A DNA stretch of 64,000 nt from Mariniflexile sp. AS56 (GTDB lineage Bacteria > Bacteroidota > Bacteroidia > Flavobacteriales > Flavobacteriaceae): NCBI RefSeq assembly GCF_030552475.1, contig NZ_JAUPED010000007.1, forward strand, positions 124,001-188,000. Reading direction: 5' to 3'. A program made the translations under genes and the position numbers. The notes under the pieces are model-generated. The model was not told the origin of the DNA and did no database searches. It worked only from the letters and a program-made list of their open reading frames with translations. This document shows positions 35,637 to 44,476 of this stretch, in pieces; positions within the stretch are counted from its first letter, which is position 1, and the number at the start of each line of letters is the position of its first letter.

Positions 35637-36281
35637 TTAGTTTGAGTGTGCTTTTAGGTATTCAGCAGTTCCTTTAGCATTTGGTTGCATGGCTATCTTA
35701 CCTTCTTCCCAGTTTGCAGGACATACTTCACCTTTTTCTTGCACGTGTGTTAGCGCATCAATTAAACGTAAATACTCATTTACATTTCTACCAAGTGGCA
35801 TGTTGTTAACACTTTCGTGTTGTACAGTTCCTTCTTCATCAATAATATAAGTAGCTCTGTAAGTTACGTTATCACCATCAACAGTTACAACTCCAGTTTC
35901 GTCGTTGTATTGTTCGTTTGTAATATCTAGAATACCTAAAGTAGAAGCTAAGTTTCTGTTAGAATCTGCTAATAATGGGTATGTAACACCTTCAATACCA
36001 CCGTTATCTTTTGCTGCACTTAACCATGCGAAATGCACTTCTGCAGTATCACAAGATGCACCAATAACCAAAGTATTTCTTTTTTCAAATTCACCTAAAG
36101 CTGCTTGAAATGCGTGTAATTCTGTTGGGCAAACAAAAGTAAAATCTTTTGGGTACCAGAATAAAACTACTTTTTTCTTATTGTTTACTGCTTCTTCAAG
36201 AACGTTTACTTTAAAAGTATCGCCCATATCATTCATTGCGTTAACGCTTAAATTCGGGAATTTTTTTCCTACTAATGCCAT
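35637..36281 (-). CDS. Typical 2-Cys peroxiredoxin (AhpC/Prx1 type)
   Basis: 214 aa from ATG at 36281 (MALVGKKFPNLSVNAMNDMG). A reading six bases longer would need a TTG start. The peroxidatic Cys is in YPKDFTFVCPTELHAF and the resolving Cys in GEVCPANWEEGK. It reduces hydrogen peroxide and organic peroxides. It is first of three genes with a thioredoxin and a DUF6952-like protein. TAAGTTTG on the minus strand at 36316-36323 fits the -7 promoter consensus. Confidence 0.95.
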   Translation of the reverse strand: MALVGKKFPNLSVNAMNDMGDTFKVNVLEEAVNNKKKVVLFWYPKDFTFVCPTELHAFQAALGEFEKRNTLVIGASCDTAEVHFAWLSAAKDNGGIEGVTYPLLADSNRNLASTLGILDITNEQYNDETGVVTVDGDNVTYRATYIIDEEGTVQHESVNNMPLGRNVNEYLRLIDALTHVQEKGEVCPANWEEGKIAMQPNAKGTAEYLKAHSN

Positions 36282-36315
36282 ATTCAAATTTTAATTATTA
36301 ATATTTTATTTGATG

Positions 36316-36323
36316 CAAACTTA
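36316..36323 (-). promoter_or_regulatory. Probable -7 promoter element of the peroxiredoxin operon
   Basis: The minus strand reads TAAGTTTG, matching TAnnTTTG, 35 bases upstream of the start codon. Confidence 0.4.
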
Positions 36324-36491
36324 ATACTAGTTCTAGCAACTTTAATAATTTATCAATTAGTAAAACCTATGGAGTAATAGCTATTAAAAATGGATTTAGA
36401 ATTTTGAGGTGTTTTTTGTTAATTTGGCAAAATAGAGTCTACTATATTGTCAACTTCACAATAAATTAAGTAAAACGATGTGTTTTAGAAG

Positions 36492-37961
36492 TTACTTTTT
36501 TGACAATTCTCTTATTTTTATTCGTAAGCCTGCAAATAGGAGTGTCATAAACGGGCTTAGCCAGTTAAATACGGCATACCCCGCATAATGAAGTGTGTCT
36601 ACACCTAAAACACCGCTTTGGTAGGCGCCACAGGTATTCCAAGGGATTAAAACAGAGGTTACTGTACCAGAATCTTCTAAAGTTCTACTCAAGTTTTCAG
36701 GAGCTAAACCACGGTCTTCATAGGCTTTTTTAAACATTTTTCCTGGTATTACAATGGCCAAATATTGGTCTGATGCAATAGCATTTAAACCTAAACAGCT
36801 AATTACGGTGCTTGCAAATAATCCGAAAACGGTATGAGCAAGTTTTAATAATTCTTTAGTAACTCGGGCCAGTGCACCAATAGCGTCCATAATACCACCA
36901 AAAATCATGGCACAGGTAATAAGTAAGATGGTCCATATCATACCTTGCATACCCCCTGCAGAAAAGAGATCGTTTAATTTGTCATTATCGGTAGTAATTT
37001 GTGTGTCGGTAATTATGGCTGTGAAAACGGCTCCAAGTTTAGAATCAGAAAGATTGTTTAAAACATCTGCTTGAAATATAAAAGCAAAAACACCTGCCAG
37101 TAATACACCAGTAGTTAATGCTACTAATGGTTTTGTTTTTAAAAGGATGAGTGCAATTACAACTACGGGCACTGTAAATAACCAAGGGGTGATGTTAAAA
37201 GTGGTATTAATAGTAGCAAGTAGGTCGCTTAAATCTGCATTTCCAGAAGTCTCGATATTCATACTTATAACACTAAAAACGATAAGTGTTACTATAAGTG
37301 TTGGCACCGTTGTGTAGGTCATGTACCTAATATGTGTAAACAAATCGGTACCGGCCATAGCAGGGGCGAGGTTGGTGGTGTCGCTTAGTGGTGACATTTT
37401 ATCACCAAAATAAGCGCCCGATATTACAGCACCTGCAATCATACCTGTGTCTATACCTAAGGCAGTTCCAATACCAATTAATGCAATACCAACGGTTGCA
37501 GAGGTGGTCCAAGAACTTCCTGTAGCAATCGATATAACGGCACAAATAATAATAGAGGCTGGTAAAAATATGGAAGGATTCAATACTTGCAATCCGTAAT
37601 AAACCATCGCTGGGATTACGCCGCTTATTAACCAGGTTCCTGCCAAGGCTCCTACTAAAAATAAAATCATGATAGGAACAAATACACTTTTTAAGTTTTC
37701 CCAAATCTCTTTCAGCATACGTAGAAAAGAAACTTTGTTAAAAAAACCTATAACAGCAGCTACTAAGCCACCAAGTAAAAGTATAATTTGGTTGGTATAG
37801 GCGCCAAACCATTCTTGATCTTCCACAAAAAAGATGTTATACACTAACATACCCATTAAAATAATTACAGGAATTAAAGCTTCGCCGATACTGAGTTCCT
37901 TATTTTCAATAATATTTTGGTTCTCTATTTTAATTTTGGAAATGTTTTTATCGTCTTGCAT
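36492..37961 (-). CDS. nhaC: Na+/H+ antiporter NhaC
   Basis: 489 aa with about 11-12 membrane segments. NhaC-family motifs include ATGSSWTTSATVGIALIGIG, GAYFGDKMSPLSDTTNLAP and the late SGTVTSVLIPWNTCGAYQSG. It exchanges sodium for protons across the inner membrane, useful in a marine, sodium-rich setting. Single gene between the peroxiredoxin operon and the divergent YbcI-type gene. Confidence 0.93.
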   Translation of the reverse strand: MQDDKNISKIKIENQNIIENKELSIGEALIPVIILMGMLVYNIFFVEDQEWFGAYTNQIILLLGGLVAAVIGFFNKVSFLRMLKEIWENLKSVFVPIMILFLVGALAGTWLISGVIPAMVYYGLQVLNPSIFLPASIIICAVISIATGSSWTTSATVGIALIGIGTALGIDTGMIAGAVISGAYFGDKMSPLSDTTNLAPAMAGTDLFTHIRYMTYTTVPTLIVTLIVFSVISMNIETSGNADLSDLLATINTTFNITPWLFTVPVVVIALILLKTKPLVALTTGVLLAGVFAFIFQADVLNNLSDSKLGAVFTAIITDTQITTDNDKLNDLFSAGGMQGMIWTILLITCAMIFGGIMDAIGALARVTKELLKLAHTVFGLFASTVISCLGLNAIASDQYLAIVIPGKMFKKAYEDRGLAPENLSRTLEDSGTVTSVLIPWNTCGAYQSGVLGVDTLHYAGYAVFNWLSPFMTLLFAGLRIKIRELSKK

Positions 37962-38024
37962 TGTGGAAAATTAGTTTTGTAATGTTACGATTTTAGATGA
38001 ATCTATGCAAATGGATTTAATGTG

Positions 38025-38032
38025 TACTTTTG
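38025..38032 (+). promoter_or_regulatory. -7 promoter element that decides the start of the next gene
   Basis: TACTTTTG matches TAnnTTTG. It covers an upstream in-frame ATG at 38030, so translation should begin at 38054 instead. Confidence 0.45.
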
Positions 38033-38053
38033 TTTTATCAATTTAAAAAATTA

Positions 38054-39076
38054 ATGGATTCACTTACCCAAATTGTTTTAGGTGCTGCTTGTGGTGAGGC
38101 GGTTTTAGGAAAAAAAATAGGCAATAAAGCTTTGTTATTTGGTGCTATTGGTGGAACCATACCAGATTTAGACGTTTATATAGGTAACCTTATTTATAAT
38201 AATAGCATAGATGCCATGCTTTTTCATAGAGGGTTTATGCATTCTATTTTGTTTTCTGTTTTGGCAGCTTTCATTTTAGGGTGGATTGTTTTTAAATGGT
38301 ATAATTCGGGAAAACGCCTAGGTACTACGACCTTAAATAATTGGGTGTTACTGTTTTTCTGGTCGCTGTTTACACACCCTATTTTAGATTGTTTCACCCC
38401 TTACGGAACACAGCTTTTCGCTCCATTTAGTAATTATAGAGTTGCATTTAATAATATTGCTGTGGTCGATCCCTTTTATACATTGCCATTTTTGGTGTGT
38501 ATGATTGTTTTAATGTTTTTCAATAGAACACATCTAAAAAGACGGTTTTGGTTGAAACTAGGTATTGGGATGAGTTCTTTTTATATGTTGATAACGGTAG
38601 TGAATAAGTTATATATAGACACAATATTTAAAAAATCGATGGCTGAAAGTCAATTAAAAATGAATCGATTTAGTACCCAAGCATCCATTTTTAATACCAT
38701 TTTATGGTATGGGATTGCAGAATCGGAAACCAGCTATTATGTTTCCTATTACTCGTTATTTGATACTAAAAACCGATTTGTGAATTTTATTGAGTTGCCA
38801 AAACAACGCGATTTAACACCCGAAAATAGTGATGCTATTAAAAGGCTCGCATGGTTTAGTAACCATTATTATAGTATTTATAAAATAGGAGAAAACGAAT
38901 ACAGGTATAACGATTTGCGTTATCCTTTATTAGATGAAAGGAATCCTAACACATCAGTATTTAGTATGTTACTTTTTAAAGAAAATAACCAACTAAATAT
39001 GAAGCCATTCAAAGCTAAAAGAAAGGATGTTAGCAAAGCAATGGCTTATATTTGGAAACGACTAAAAGGGATTTAG
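38054..39076 (+). CDS. Membrane-bound metal-dependent hydrolase (YbcI/DUF457 family)
   Basis: 340 aa from MDSLTQIVLGAACGEAVLGK, the usual family N-terminus. An ATG 24 bases earlier lies in the predicted promoter. Family motifs are GGTIPDLDVYIG, HRGFMHSILFSVL and HPILDCFTPYGTQL, which supply His and Asp metal ligands. About four membrane helices, then a soluble C-terminal third. Its role in membrane lipid or envelope hydrolysis is not established. Confidence 0.88.
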   Translation: MDSLTQIVLGAACGEAVLGKKIGNKALLFGAIGGTIPDLDVYIGNLIYNNSIDAMLFHRGFMHSILFSVLAAFILGWIVFKWYNSGKRLGTTTLNNWVLLFFWSLFTHPILDCFTPYGTQLFAPFSNYRVAFNNIAVVDPFYTLPFLVCMIVLMFFNRTHLKRRFWLKLGIGMSSFYMLITVVNKLYIDTIFKKSMAESQLKMNRFSTQASIFNTILWYGIAESETSYYVSYYSLFDTKNRFVNFIELPKQRDLTPENSDAIKRLAWFSNHYYSIYKIGENEYRYNDLRYPLLDERNPNTSVFSMLLFKENNQLNMKPFKAKRKDVSKAMAYIWKRLKGI

Positions 39077-39095
39077 TAGTTATAGTTGTTTAGTT

Positions 39096-40298
39096 TTAAG
39101 CTAAAATACCAAGTTCTTTCATACATGTGTGCATCATGTGGTAGGTGCGTTCTATATCGTCATCTAGCCCAATAGAAAAACGAATTAAACCATCAGTTAA
39201 ACCCATAGCTTTTTGTTCTTCTAAAGGTATTTCAGAGGATGTAGAAGTTCCTGGAGCGCTAAACAATGTTTTGTAGAAGCCTAAACTTACAGCTAGGTAG
39301 CCTAAGTTACGATTCTGCATAAGTTCCATCAATTCATTGGCTTTTTCAATAGAGCCTACATCCAAAGTAAGCATACCACCAAAGCCATATTGTGCATTCA
39401 TCATGCTTTTAAATAATTCATGAGAAGGGTGTGATGGAAGTCCGGGATATACCGTTTTTAAACCATCAGACTCAAATTTTTCAGCTAAAAACAAACCGTT
39501 TTTACTGTGCTGCTGCATTCTAATATGTAGAGTACGCAGGTTTTTTAATACTGAAGCAGCTCTTAAGCTATCCATGGTAGATCCCAATAACATAGAGGCC
39601 CCTTGGTTTACGTTACGTAAATCGTTTATAAATTCTTGAGTTCCACAAACCACACCTCCAACGGTATCACTAGACCCGTTTATAAATTTGGTTAAACTGT
39701 GAATTACCACATCAGCACCCAAAATTACAGGAGAAATGGATAAAGGTGAAAACGTATTATCTACCACTAATTTTAGGTTGTGCTTTTTCGCTATGGCGGC
39801 TAAACCTTTAATATCAGCAACTTCTAAAAGCGGGTTGCTAACCGATTCACAATACAACACTTTGGTGTTTTTTGTAATAGCGGCTTCAACCACATCTAAC
39901 TTGGTAATATCAACAAATGAAGTTGCTACGTTAAATCTAGGTATGAAATTCTTTAAGAAAGCATAAGTACCTCCGTAAATAGTACGGCTAGACACAATAT
40001 GATCGCCAGCACCACATAATTGCATTAAAACAGGAGTGATGGCACCCATGCCCGATGCCGAAACATTAGCTGTTTCAGTGCCTTCCATGGCAGCAAGAGC
40101 TTCACCTAAATATAAATTTGATGGGGATGAGTGACGTGAGTATAAATAACACCCATCAGCATTTCCTTCAAATGTATCAAACATGGTTTTTGCTGATAAA
40201 AAGGTGTAGGTTGATGAGTCGGAAATGGAAGGGTTTACGCCTCCAAATTCCCCGAAGTACTGTAAATCTTGTATGTTGCTTGCTGGTTTAAATTCCAT
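39096..40298 (-). CDS. Cys/Met-metabolism PLP enzyme (methionine gamma-lyase or O-acetylhomoserine sulfhydrylase type)
   Basis: 400 aa. The PLP Lys is in VIHSLTKFINGSSDTVGGVV. Other family motifs are SRHSSPSNLYLGEALAAMEG, VSASGMGAITPVL and ESVSNPLLEVADI. This fold covers cystathionine gamma-synthase, methionine gamma-lyase and related enzymes, and exact specificity cannot be assigned by eye. It is divergent from an Lrp-type regulator with an inverted repeat in the 159-bp gap, so amino-acid-responsive control is likely. Confidence 0.87.
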   Translation of the reverse strand: MEFKPASNIQDLQYFGEFGGVNPSISDSSTYTFLSAKTMFDTFEGNADGCYLYSRHSSPSNLYLGEALAAMEGTETANVSASGMGAITPVLMQLCGAGDHIVSSRTIYGGTYAFLKNFIPRFNVATSFVDITKLDVVEAAITKNTKVLYCESVSNPLLEVADIKGLAAIAKKHNLKLVVDNTFSPLSISPVILGADVVIHSLTKFINGSSDTVGGVVCGTQEFINDLRNVNQGASMLLGSTMDSLRAASVLKNLRTLHIRMQQHSKNGLFLAEKFESDGLKTVYPGLPSHPSHELFKSMMNAQYGFGGMLTLDVGSIEKANELMELMQNRNLGYLAVSLGFYKTLFSAPGTSTSSEIPLEEQKAMGLTDGLIRFSIGLDDDIERTYHMMHTCMKELGILA

Positions 40299-40350
40299 AG
40301 TGTGTGCTGTTGTTTATATAACAAAATTCAGAATTAATAGATAAAAAAAC

Positions 40351-40398
40351 AATAGGAATGAGTTTATTTAGGTTATAAAACAGGATATCATTCTTATT
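40351..40398. promoter_or_regulatory. Inverted repeat in the divergent PLP enzyme/Lrp promoter region
   Basis: AATAGGAATGA (40351-40361) and TCATTCTTATT (40388-40398) are complementary at 10 of 11 positions with a 26-base spacer. Possible binding site for the adjacent Lrp-type regulator. Confidence 0.4.
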
Positions 40399-40457
40399 TT
40401 AGAAAATATAATTGTAAATTCCCCTGAAGTTGCTGTTTTAACGAAAATTTTTCAATT

Positions 40458-40916
40458 ATGATATTTGATGATACAGATAAAAAGCTATTGGCATTTTTGC
40501 AAAGTGATAGTAAACAAACTAATAAAGAACTTTCAAATAAGTTAAATTTATCGGTAACGGCAGTTTACGAGCGTATTAAAAAGCTTGAAAAAGATGGGTT
40601 TATAAATAAATATGTAGCTTTAGTAAATAAAGACCGTGTCGATAAATCGTTTGTAGCCTTTTGTCACATTAAGCTTATTCAGCACACACAAGATTATGTT
40701 GTAAAATTTGAGAAAGAAGTAGCTAATTTACCAGAGGTACTTGAATGTTACCATGTTAGTGGCGATTACGATTATTTATTAAAAGTGATTGTGAAAGATA
40801 TGACTGCCTTTAGGGAGTTTTTGGTTAAAAAATTAACCTCCATCAACCATATTGGTAGCACACATAGTATGTTTGTAATTAATGAAGTGAAACACACTAC
40901 AGCCATGGGGTTTTAA
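40458..40916 (+). CDS. Lrp/AsnC-family transcriptional regulator
   Basis: 152 aa. The N-terminal winged HTH has DDTDKKLLAFLQSDSKQTNK and LNLSVTAVYERIKKLEKDGF. The C-terminal RAM ligand-binding domain has VLECYHVSGDYDYLLKVIVK. It binds amino acids and probably controls the divergent PLP enzyme. Its stop is 1 base before the CPBP-type gene, so the two are co-transcribed. Confidence 0.93.
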   Translation: MIFDDTDKKLLAFLQSDSKQTNKELSNKLNLSVTAVYERIKKLEKDGFINKYVALVNKDRVDKSFVAFCHIKLIQHTQDYVVKFEKEVANLPEVLECYHVSGDYDYLLKVIVKDMTAFREFLVKKLTSINHIGSTHSMFVINEVKHTTAMGF

Positions 40917-40917
40917 T

Positions 40918-41544
40918 ATGAAGTCAAAAACATATAAAAGTATCGAGCTCTTTATCATATTTATACTGTTACCAGTTAGTTTTGTGTTTTCGTATGCTCC
41001 AATTATAAAAGGATCGCTTGGTCTTATCGGGTTTTTATACGTAATCTATATTTTGTTGAAAGTTGAGAATCAAAAATTTAAGATAGCACCCAATCTCAAT
41101 TGGACCCGTTTTTGGAAACTTACACTGGTTAAACTTGTATTTATTGCTTTGTTAACTAGTCTTTTTGTGTGGTTTACAGATAGGGAGGACTTGTTTGAAG
41201 TGGTGATTAATAAACCCAAAATGTGGATTTTATTTCTGTTGATATACAGTTTCTTTTCCGTGTATCCTCAGGAATTACTCTACAGAACCTTTTTTTTTAA
41301 GCGTTATAGCTATTTGTTTAAGAGTGAATGGTTATTTCTTTTTGTGAATGCTATTTTGTTTTCATTAGCACATCTGTTTTTTAAGAATGGTTTAGTACTT
41401 GTTATTACTTTTTTAGGCGGATTTATGTTTGCTCTAACCTTCAATAAAACAAAATCCACTCTTTTAGTATCTATAGAACATGCTATTTATGGAAGTTGGT
41501 TATTTACGGTTGGTATGGGAGCTATGTTGGGTTTTCCAACATAG
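40918..41544 (+). CDS. CPBP-family intramembrane metalloprotease-like protein
   Basis: 208 aa with about six to seven membrane segments. The family (Abi/CaaX-protease-like) motif is seen as YPQELLYRTFFFKRY, where the usual EExxxR has Gln at the first Glu. The second motif ILFSLAHLFF and the third SIEHAIYGSW keep their His residues. The enzyme may be active through the remaining Glu, or it may be a non-catalytic member. Coupled to the Lrp gene. Confidence 0.8.
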   Translation: MKSKTYKSIELFIIFILLPVSFVFSYAPIIKGSLGLIGFLYVIYILLKVENQKFKIAPNLNWTRFWKLTLVKLVFIALLTSLFVWFTDREDLFEVVINKPKMWILFLLIYSFFSVYPQELLYRTFFFKRYSYLFKSEWLFLFVNAILFSLAHLFFKNGLVLVITFLGGFMFALTFNKTKSTLLVSIEHAIYGSWLFTVGMGAMLGFPT

Positions 41545-41616
41545 TTTGGTCTTATTCTTACAGTTGAAACTTTTTTTACTATTTTAGGCATATATTATTC
41601 ACTAACCATAATTAAT

Positions 41617-42123
41617 ATGAAAAAATTAAGTTACATTATTTTCGGGGCCATTATTGGTGTATTAATAACCTATTTCTTTTGCCCAAGGCAGTTAGAAGAC
41701 GAAGAATTCGTGAAATTCATGAAGCCTAAAGGTGTTATTACAGCAGAAAAAGCAAAAGAGTTAAATGCTAATTGGACTTTACACAGAAAAGCAGCGGTAG
41801 ATTCTGCGGCGAAAAAACAAGGAAGAAACCAAGACGACCGCTCTACATATTGGTCTTTAGACGATATTGAAAATTATTTAGGTTATGCACAAAATCAAGC
41901 AGATAGTTTAGGGTACACCATGACGGGTGTTCGTGTCTATTTAGGTGTTTATGGCAAAAATGCAGGACAAGCCAAAAAAGATTTAACAACCATGTTTATT
42001 GTGCCAACAGGGAAAAAATCTAAATCTCAAGCAAGTTTTATAAGTTTACCACCAAATGATGAAGATTTACCTGTTGATCCATTAAATGATGGAGTTGGAG
42101 GTAATGGAGGATACCCTCAATAA
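41617..42123 (+). CDS. Membrane-anchored protein of unknown function
   Basis: 168 aa. One N-terminal membrane segment, YIIFGAIIGVLITYFFC, is followed by a soluble, charged region. It has TYWSLDDIENYLGYAQNQAD and a Gly/Pro/Asp-rich tail ending GVGGNGGYPQ. I recognise no domain. The next gene starts 3 bases after its stop, so it probably leads the operon with the tandem membrane proteins and histidine kinase. Confidence 0.7.
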   Translation: MKKLSYIIFGAIIGVLITYFFCPRQLEDEEFVKFMKPKGVITAEKAKELNANWTLHRKAAVDSAAKKQGRNQDDRSTYWSLDDIENYLGYAQNQADSLGYTMTGVRVYLGVYGKNAGQAKKDLTTMFIVPTGKKSKSQASFISLPPNDEDLPVDPLNDGVGGNGGYPQ

Positions 42124-42126
42124 GGA

Positions 42127-42891
42127 ATGAACGAATTTTTATTACAGAACTATTTAATTATAACACATTCTGTTGAAGTTATTGCAGCTTTAACAGGTGT
42201 GTTTCTTCTTCGGAACTATAGAAATGGAACCACTAAATATTTTATATTTTTTTTGGTTTACTTAACTATTTGTGAATTTATAGCAGGCTATACTAGGTAT
42301 GTTTATCCAGGTAAATTTTTAGATATATTAATTGGAACAATATTTCAGAAAAACCATTGGTGGGCTACTTTGTTTTGGAAGATTGGAGCCATCATGTTTT
42401 TCTCCTTTTATTATAGGAAAATTTTAGAAACTAAATTCTTTAAGGATGTTATTAAGTATTGTAGTTTTATTTTTTTAATAATTTCAGTTAGTTGTATTAT
42501 ACTTAATTTTGAAGAATTCTTTTATAGATTTTTTCCCGTAATAAGTATTTTGGGAGCTGTTATAGTGTTTTTATGTACCATATTCTATTTTGTAGAAACC
42601 TTGCAAAGTGATAAAATACTGACTTTTTATAAATCAATAAATTTTTATATTAGTGCCGCAATATTTATTTGGTGGCTAATTATTACGCCAATTACTTTTT
42701 ACGATGTGTATTTCGTATATGAAATAGGGAATCCAAACCGAGATTGGAATTTTATGTTTTTAAGGTGGCAAATCTATTTATTTGCTAATGTGTCCATGTA
42801 TTTAACCTTTACATTTGCTTTAATATTTTGTAAACCAGAAGCTGAAATTAAAATAATACCTAGTGATAGAATTTTTAGCCAAAAATTTTAA
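42127..42891 (+). CDS. Polytopic membrane protein of unknown function, paralogue 1
   Basis: 254 aa with about seven hydrophobic segments. It begins MNEFLLQNYLIITHSVEVIA and contains ALTGVFLLRNYRNGTTKYFI, and its middle has FWWLIITPITFYD-type residues. It is clearly related to the next gene across its length, so this is a tandem duplication. A seven-helix receptor-like arrangement upstream of a histidine kinase suggests signal input, but that is inference. Confidence 0.75.
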   Translation: MNEFLLQNYLIITHSVEVIAALTGVFLLRNYRNGTTKYFIFFLVYLTICEFIAGYTRYVYPGKFLDILIGTIFQKNHWWATLFWKIGAIMFFSFYYRKILETKFFKDVIKYCSFIFLIISVSCIILNFEEFFYRFFPVISILGAVIVFLCTIFYFVETLQSDKILTFYKSINFYISAAIFIWWLIITPITFYDVYFVYEIGNPNRDWNFMFLRWQIYLFANVSMYLTFTFALIFCKPEAEIKIIPSDRIFSQKF

Positions 42892-43564
42892 TTTTATTAC
42901 CTATAGTTTAGAGTTTTTAGCAGCTTTAACGGGGGTAGCCTGTTTAAATAAATATAGAAATTCTACGACTCGCTATTTTATATTTTTTTTATTTTATATA
43001 TTCTTTATTGAGATTATAGGTGCCTTGTTGGTTTATGCTCCTAACAGCTTTCCTATTCATTTATTAAGAAGTATAGGAGTGAATATTATAAATTGGTATA
43101 ACGTATTTTGGTTTTTTGGAAGTATATTATTTATAATGTTTTATTTCCATGCTTTGTTAAAATTAGAGCCATATAAACGTCTAGTTAAAATAATAGGGGT
43201 GTTGTTTTGCATAATGATGCTGGGGCATTTTACATTGTATTTTGATGTCTTTACAACTTTACACCCTAAAATGTATCAGTTTCTAGGGCTTTCAGCAACT
43301 TTTATTTGTATAACTCTGTATTTTATCGAATTTCTACAAAGTGATTCCATTTTAAGTATATTTAAAACATTCGGGTTTTATGCGAGTATCGGACTCTTGT
43401 TCTGGTGGTTGATAATAACCCCCGTTATCTTTTTTGACTTTTATAATACGGTAGCCGATTGGAATTTTGTTAATTTAAAAAGACTCATATTTTTATTTGC
43501 TAATATATTTATGTACACTTGCTTTACCGTGGGTTTAATAATCTCAAAACCAGTAAATGACTAA
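42863..43564 (+). CDS. Polytopic membrane protein of unknown function, paralogue 2 (GTG start)
   Basis: 233 aa. It starts with GTG at 42863, inside the end of the previous gene (29-bp overlap). This start is supported by alignment: MIEFLAKNFNFITYSLEFLA matches the N-terminus of paralogue 1, and no ATG lies near. About seven hydrophobic segments, with AALTGVACLNKYRNSTTRYF and FWWLIITPVIFFDFYN in common with the paralogue. It overlaps the histidine kinase start by 8 bases. Confidence 0.78.
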   Translation: MIEFLAKNFNFITYSLEFLAALTGVACLNKYRNSTTRYFIFFLFYIFFIEIIGALLVYAPNSFPIHLLRSIGVNIINWYNVFWFFGSILFIMFYFHALLKLEPYKRLVKIIGVLFCIMMLGHFTLYFDVFTTLHPKMYQFLGLSATFICITLYFIEFLQSDSILSIFKTFGFYASIGLLFWWLIITPVIFFDFYNTVADWNFVNLKRLIFLFANIFMYTCFTVGLIISKPVND

Positions 43565-44375
43565 CTTTATAAATACTTTATTACTTTTTGAACAGCTCCC
43601 TGCATCCACATCGGCAGAGCGCTACTTGTTGATATATATGATTGCTGTTTTAGTCATTGTTACTTCCTTGGTTATTATCTTTTTCGTGGTTTTTTTAAAG
43701 CGGAAAAACAAACTATTATTCGATAAAATAAAGCAACAACAGGCCTTTGAAGCTGAAATTACACAAGCACAAACTGAAACGCAAGAACAAACCTTGAAAA
43801 ATATTGGTTGGGAATTACACGATAATATTGGTCAGTTATTATCATTCGCAAACATGCAATTAAGCATTTTAAAAATGCAGGTGGACGACGATGTGAAGGA
43901 AAAATTTAAAGACACGACTGATGCACTTAAAGATAGTCTATCCGAAGTGCGAGCGCTTTCAAAAACTTTAAATAATGAAGTCGTTTTGAATGTTGGTTTT
44001 GAAAAATCTATTACGAATGAGTTGAATCGTTTGAAGAAAATGAAATTCCATTCAGCAGAACTTAAAACCATAGGGGAGCGTATCAGTTTTAAAGATGCTA
44101 AACATGAAATTATACTTTTCAGAATTATTCAAGAATTTTTATCAAATTCGGTAAAATATTCCCAAGCAAAAAACATTGATATTACATTAAACTATCAACC
44201 TAATAATTTAAAAATTACGGCAAAAGATGATGGTATTGGTTTTATTATGGAAGAAATAGAAAAAGGATCTGGTTTAATTAATATGAAAAGTAGAGCGACC
44301 TTAATAAAAGCGGACTTAGAATTAACATCTAAACCTAATGAAGGTGTGAAACTATCCTTAAACTATCCTTTTTAG
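43557..44375 (+). CDS. Sensor histidine kinase (HisKA_3/NarL-type), orphan
   Basis: 272 aa. One membrane segment (residues ~25-47) is followed by a coiled linker and the phospho-acceptor region NIGWELHDNIGQLLSF with His near residue 88. The HATPase_c domain has EFLSNSVKYSQAKNIDI, DDGIGF and GSGLINMKSRA. No periplasmic sensor domain is present, so signal input may come from the two polytopic proteins encoded just upstream (overlap 8 bases). No response regulator follows, since the next gene is on the other strand. Confidence 0.92.
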   Translation: MTNFINTLLLFEQLPASTSAERYLLIYMIAVLVIVTSLVIIFFVVFLKRKNKLLFDKIKQQQAFEAEITQAQTETQEQTLKNIGWELHDNIGQLLSFANMQLSILKMQVDDDVKEKFKDTTDALKDSLSEVRALSKTLNNEVVLNVGFEKSITNELNRLKKMKFHSAELKTIGERISFKDAKHEIILFRIIQEFLSNSVKYSQAKNIDITLNYQPNNLKITAKDDGIGFIMEEIEKGSGLINMKSRATLIKADLELTSKPNEGVKLSLNYPF

Positions 44376-44476
44376 CGTTAGTGCACGGTGCGAAACATTC
44401 TCTCTATTATGTGATGTACTCAAAGTATGTGTGATAGTTTATATTTAAAGAGTTATTCTCGAGTCTCTCTCTATGA

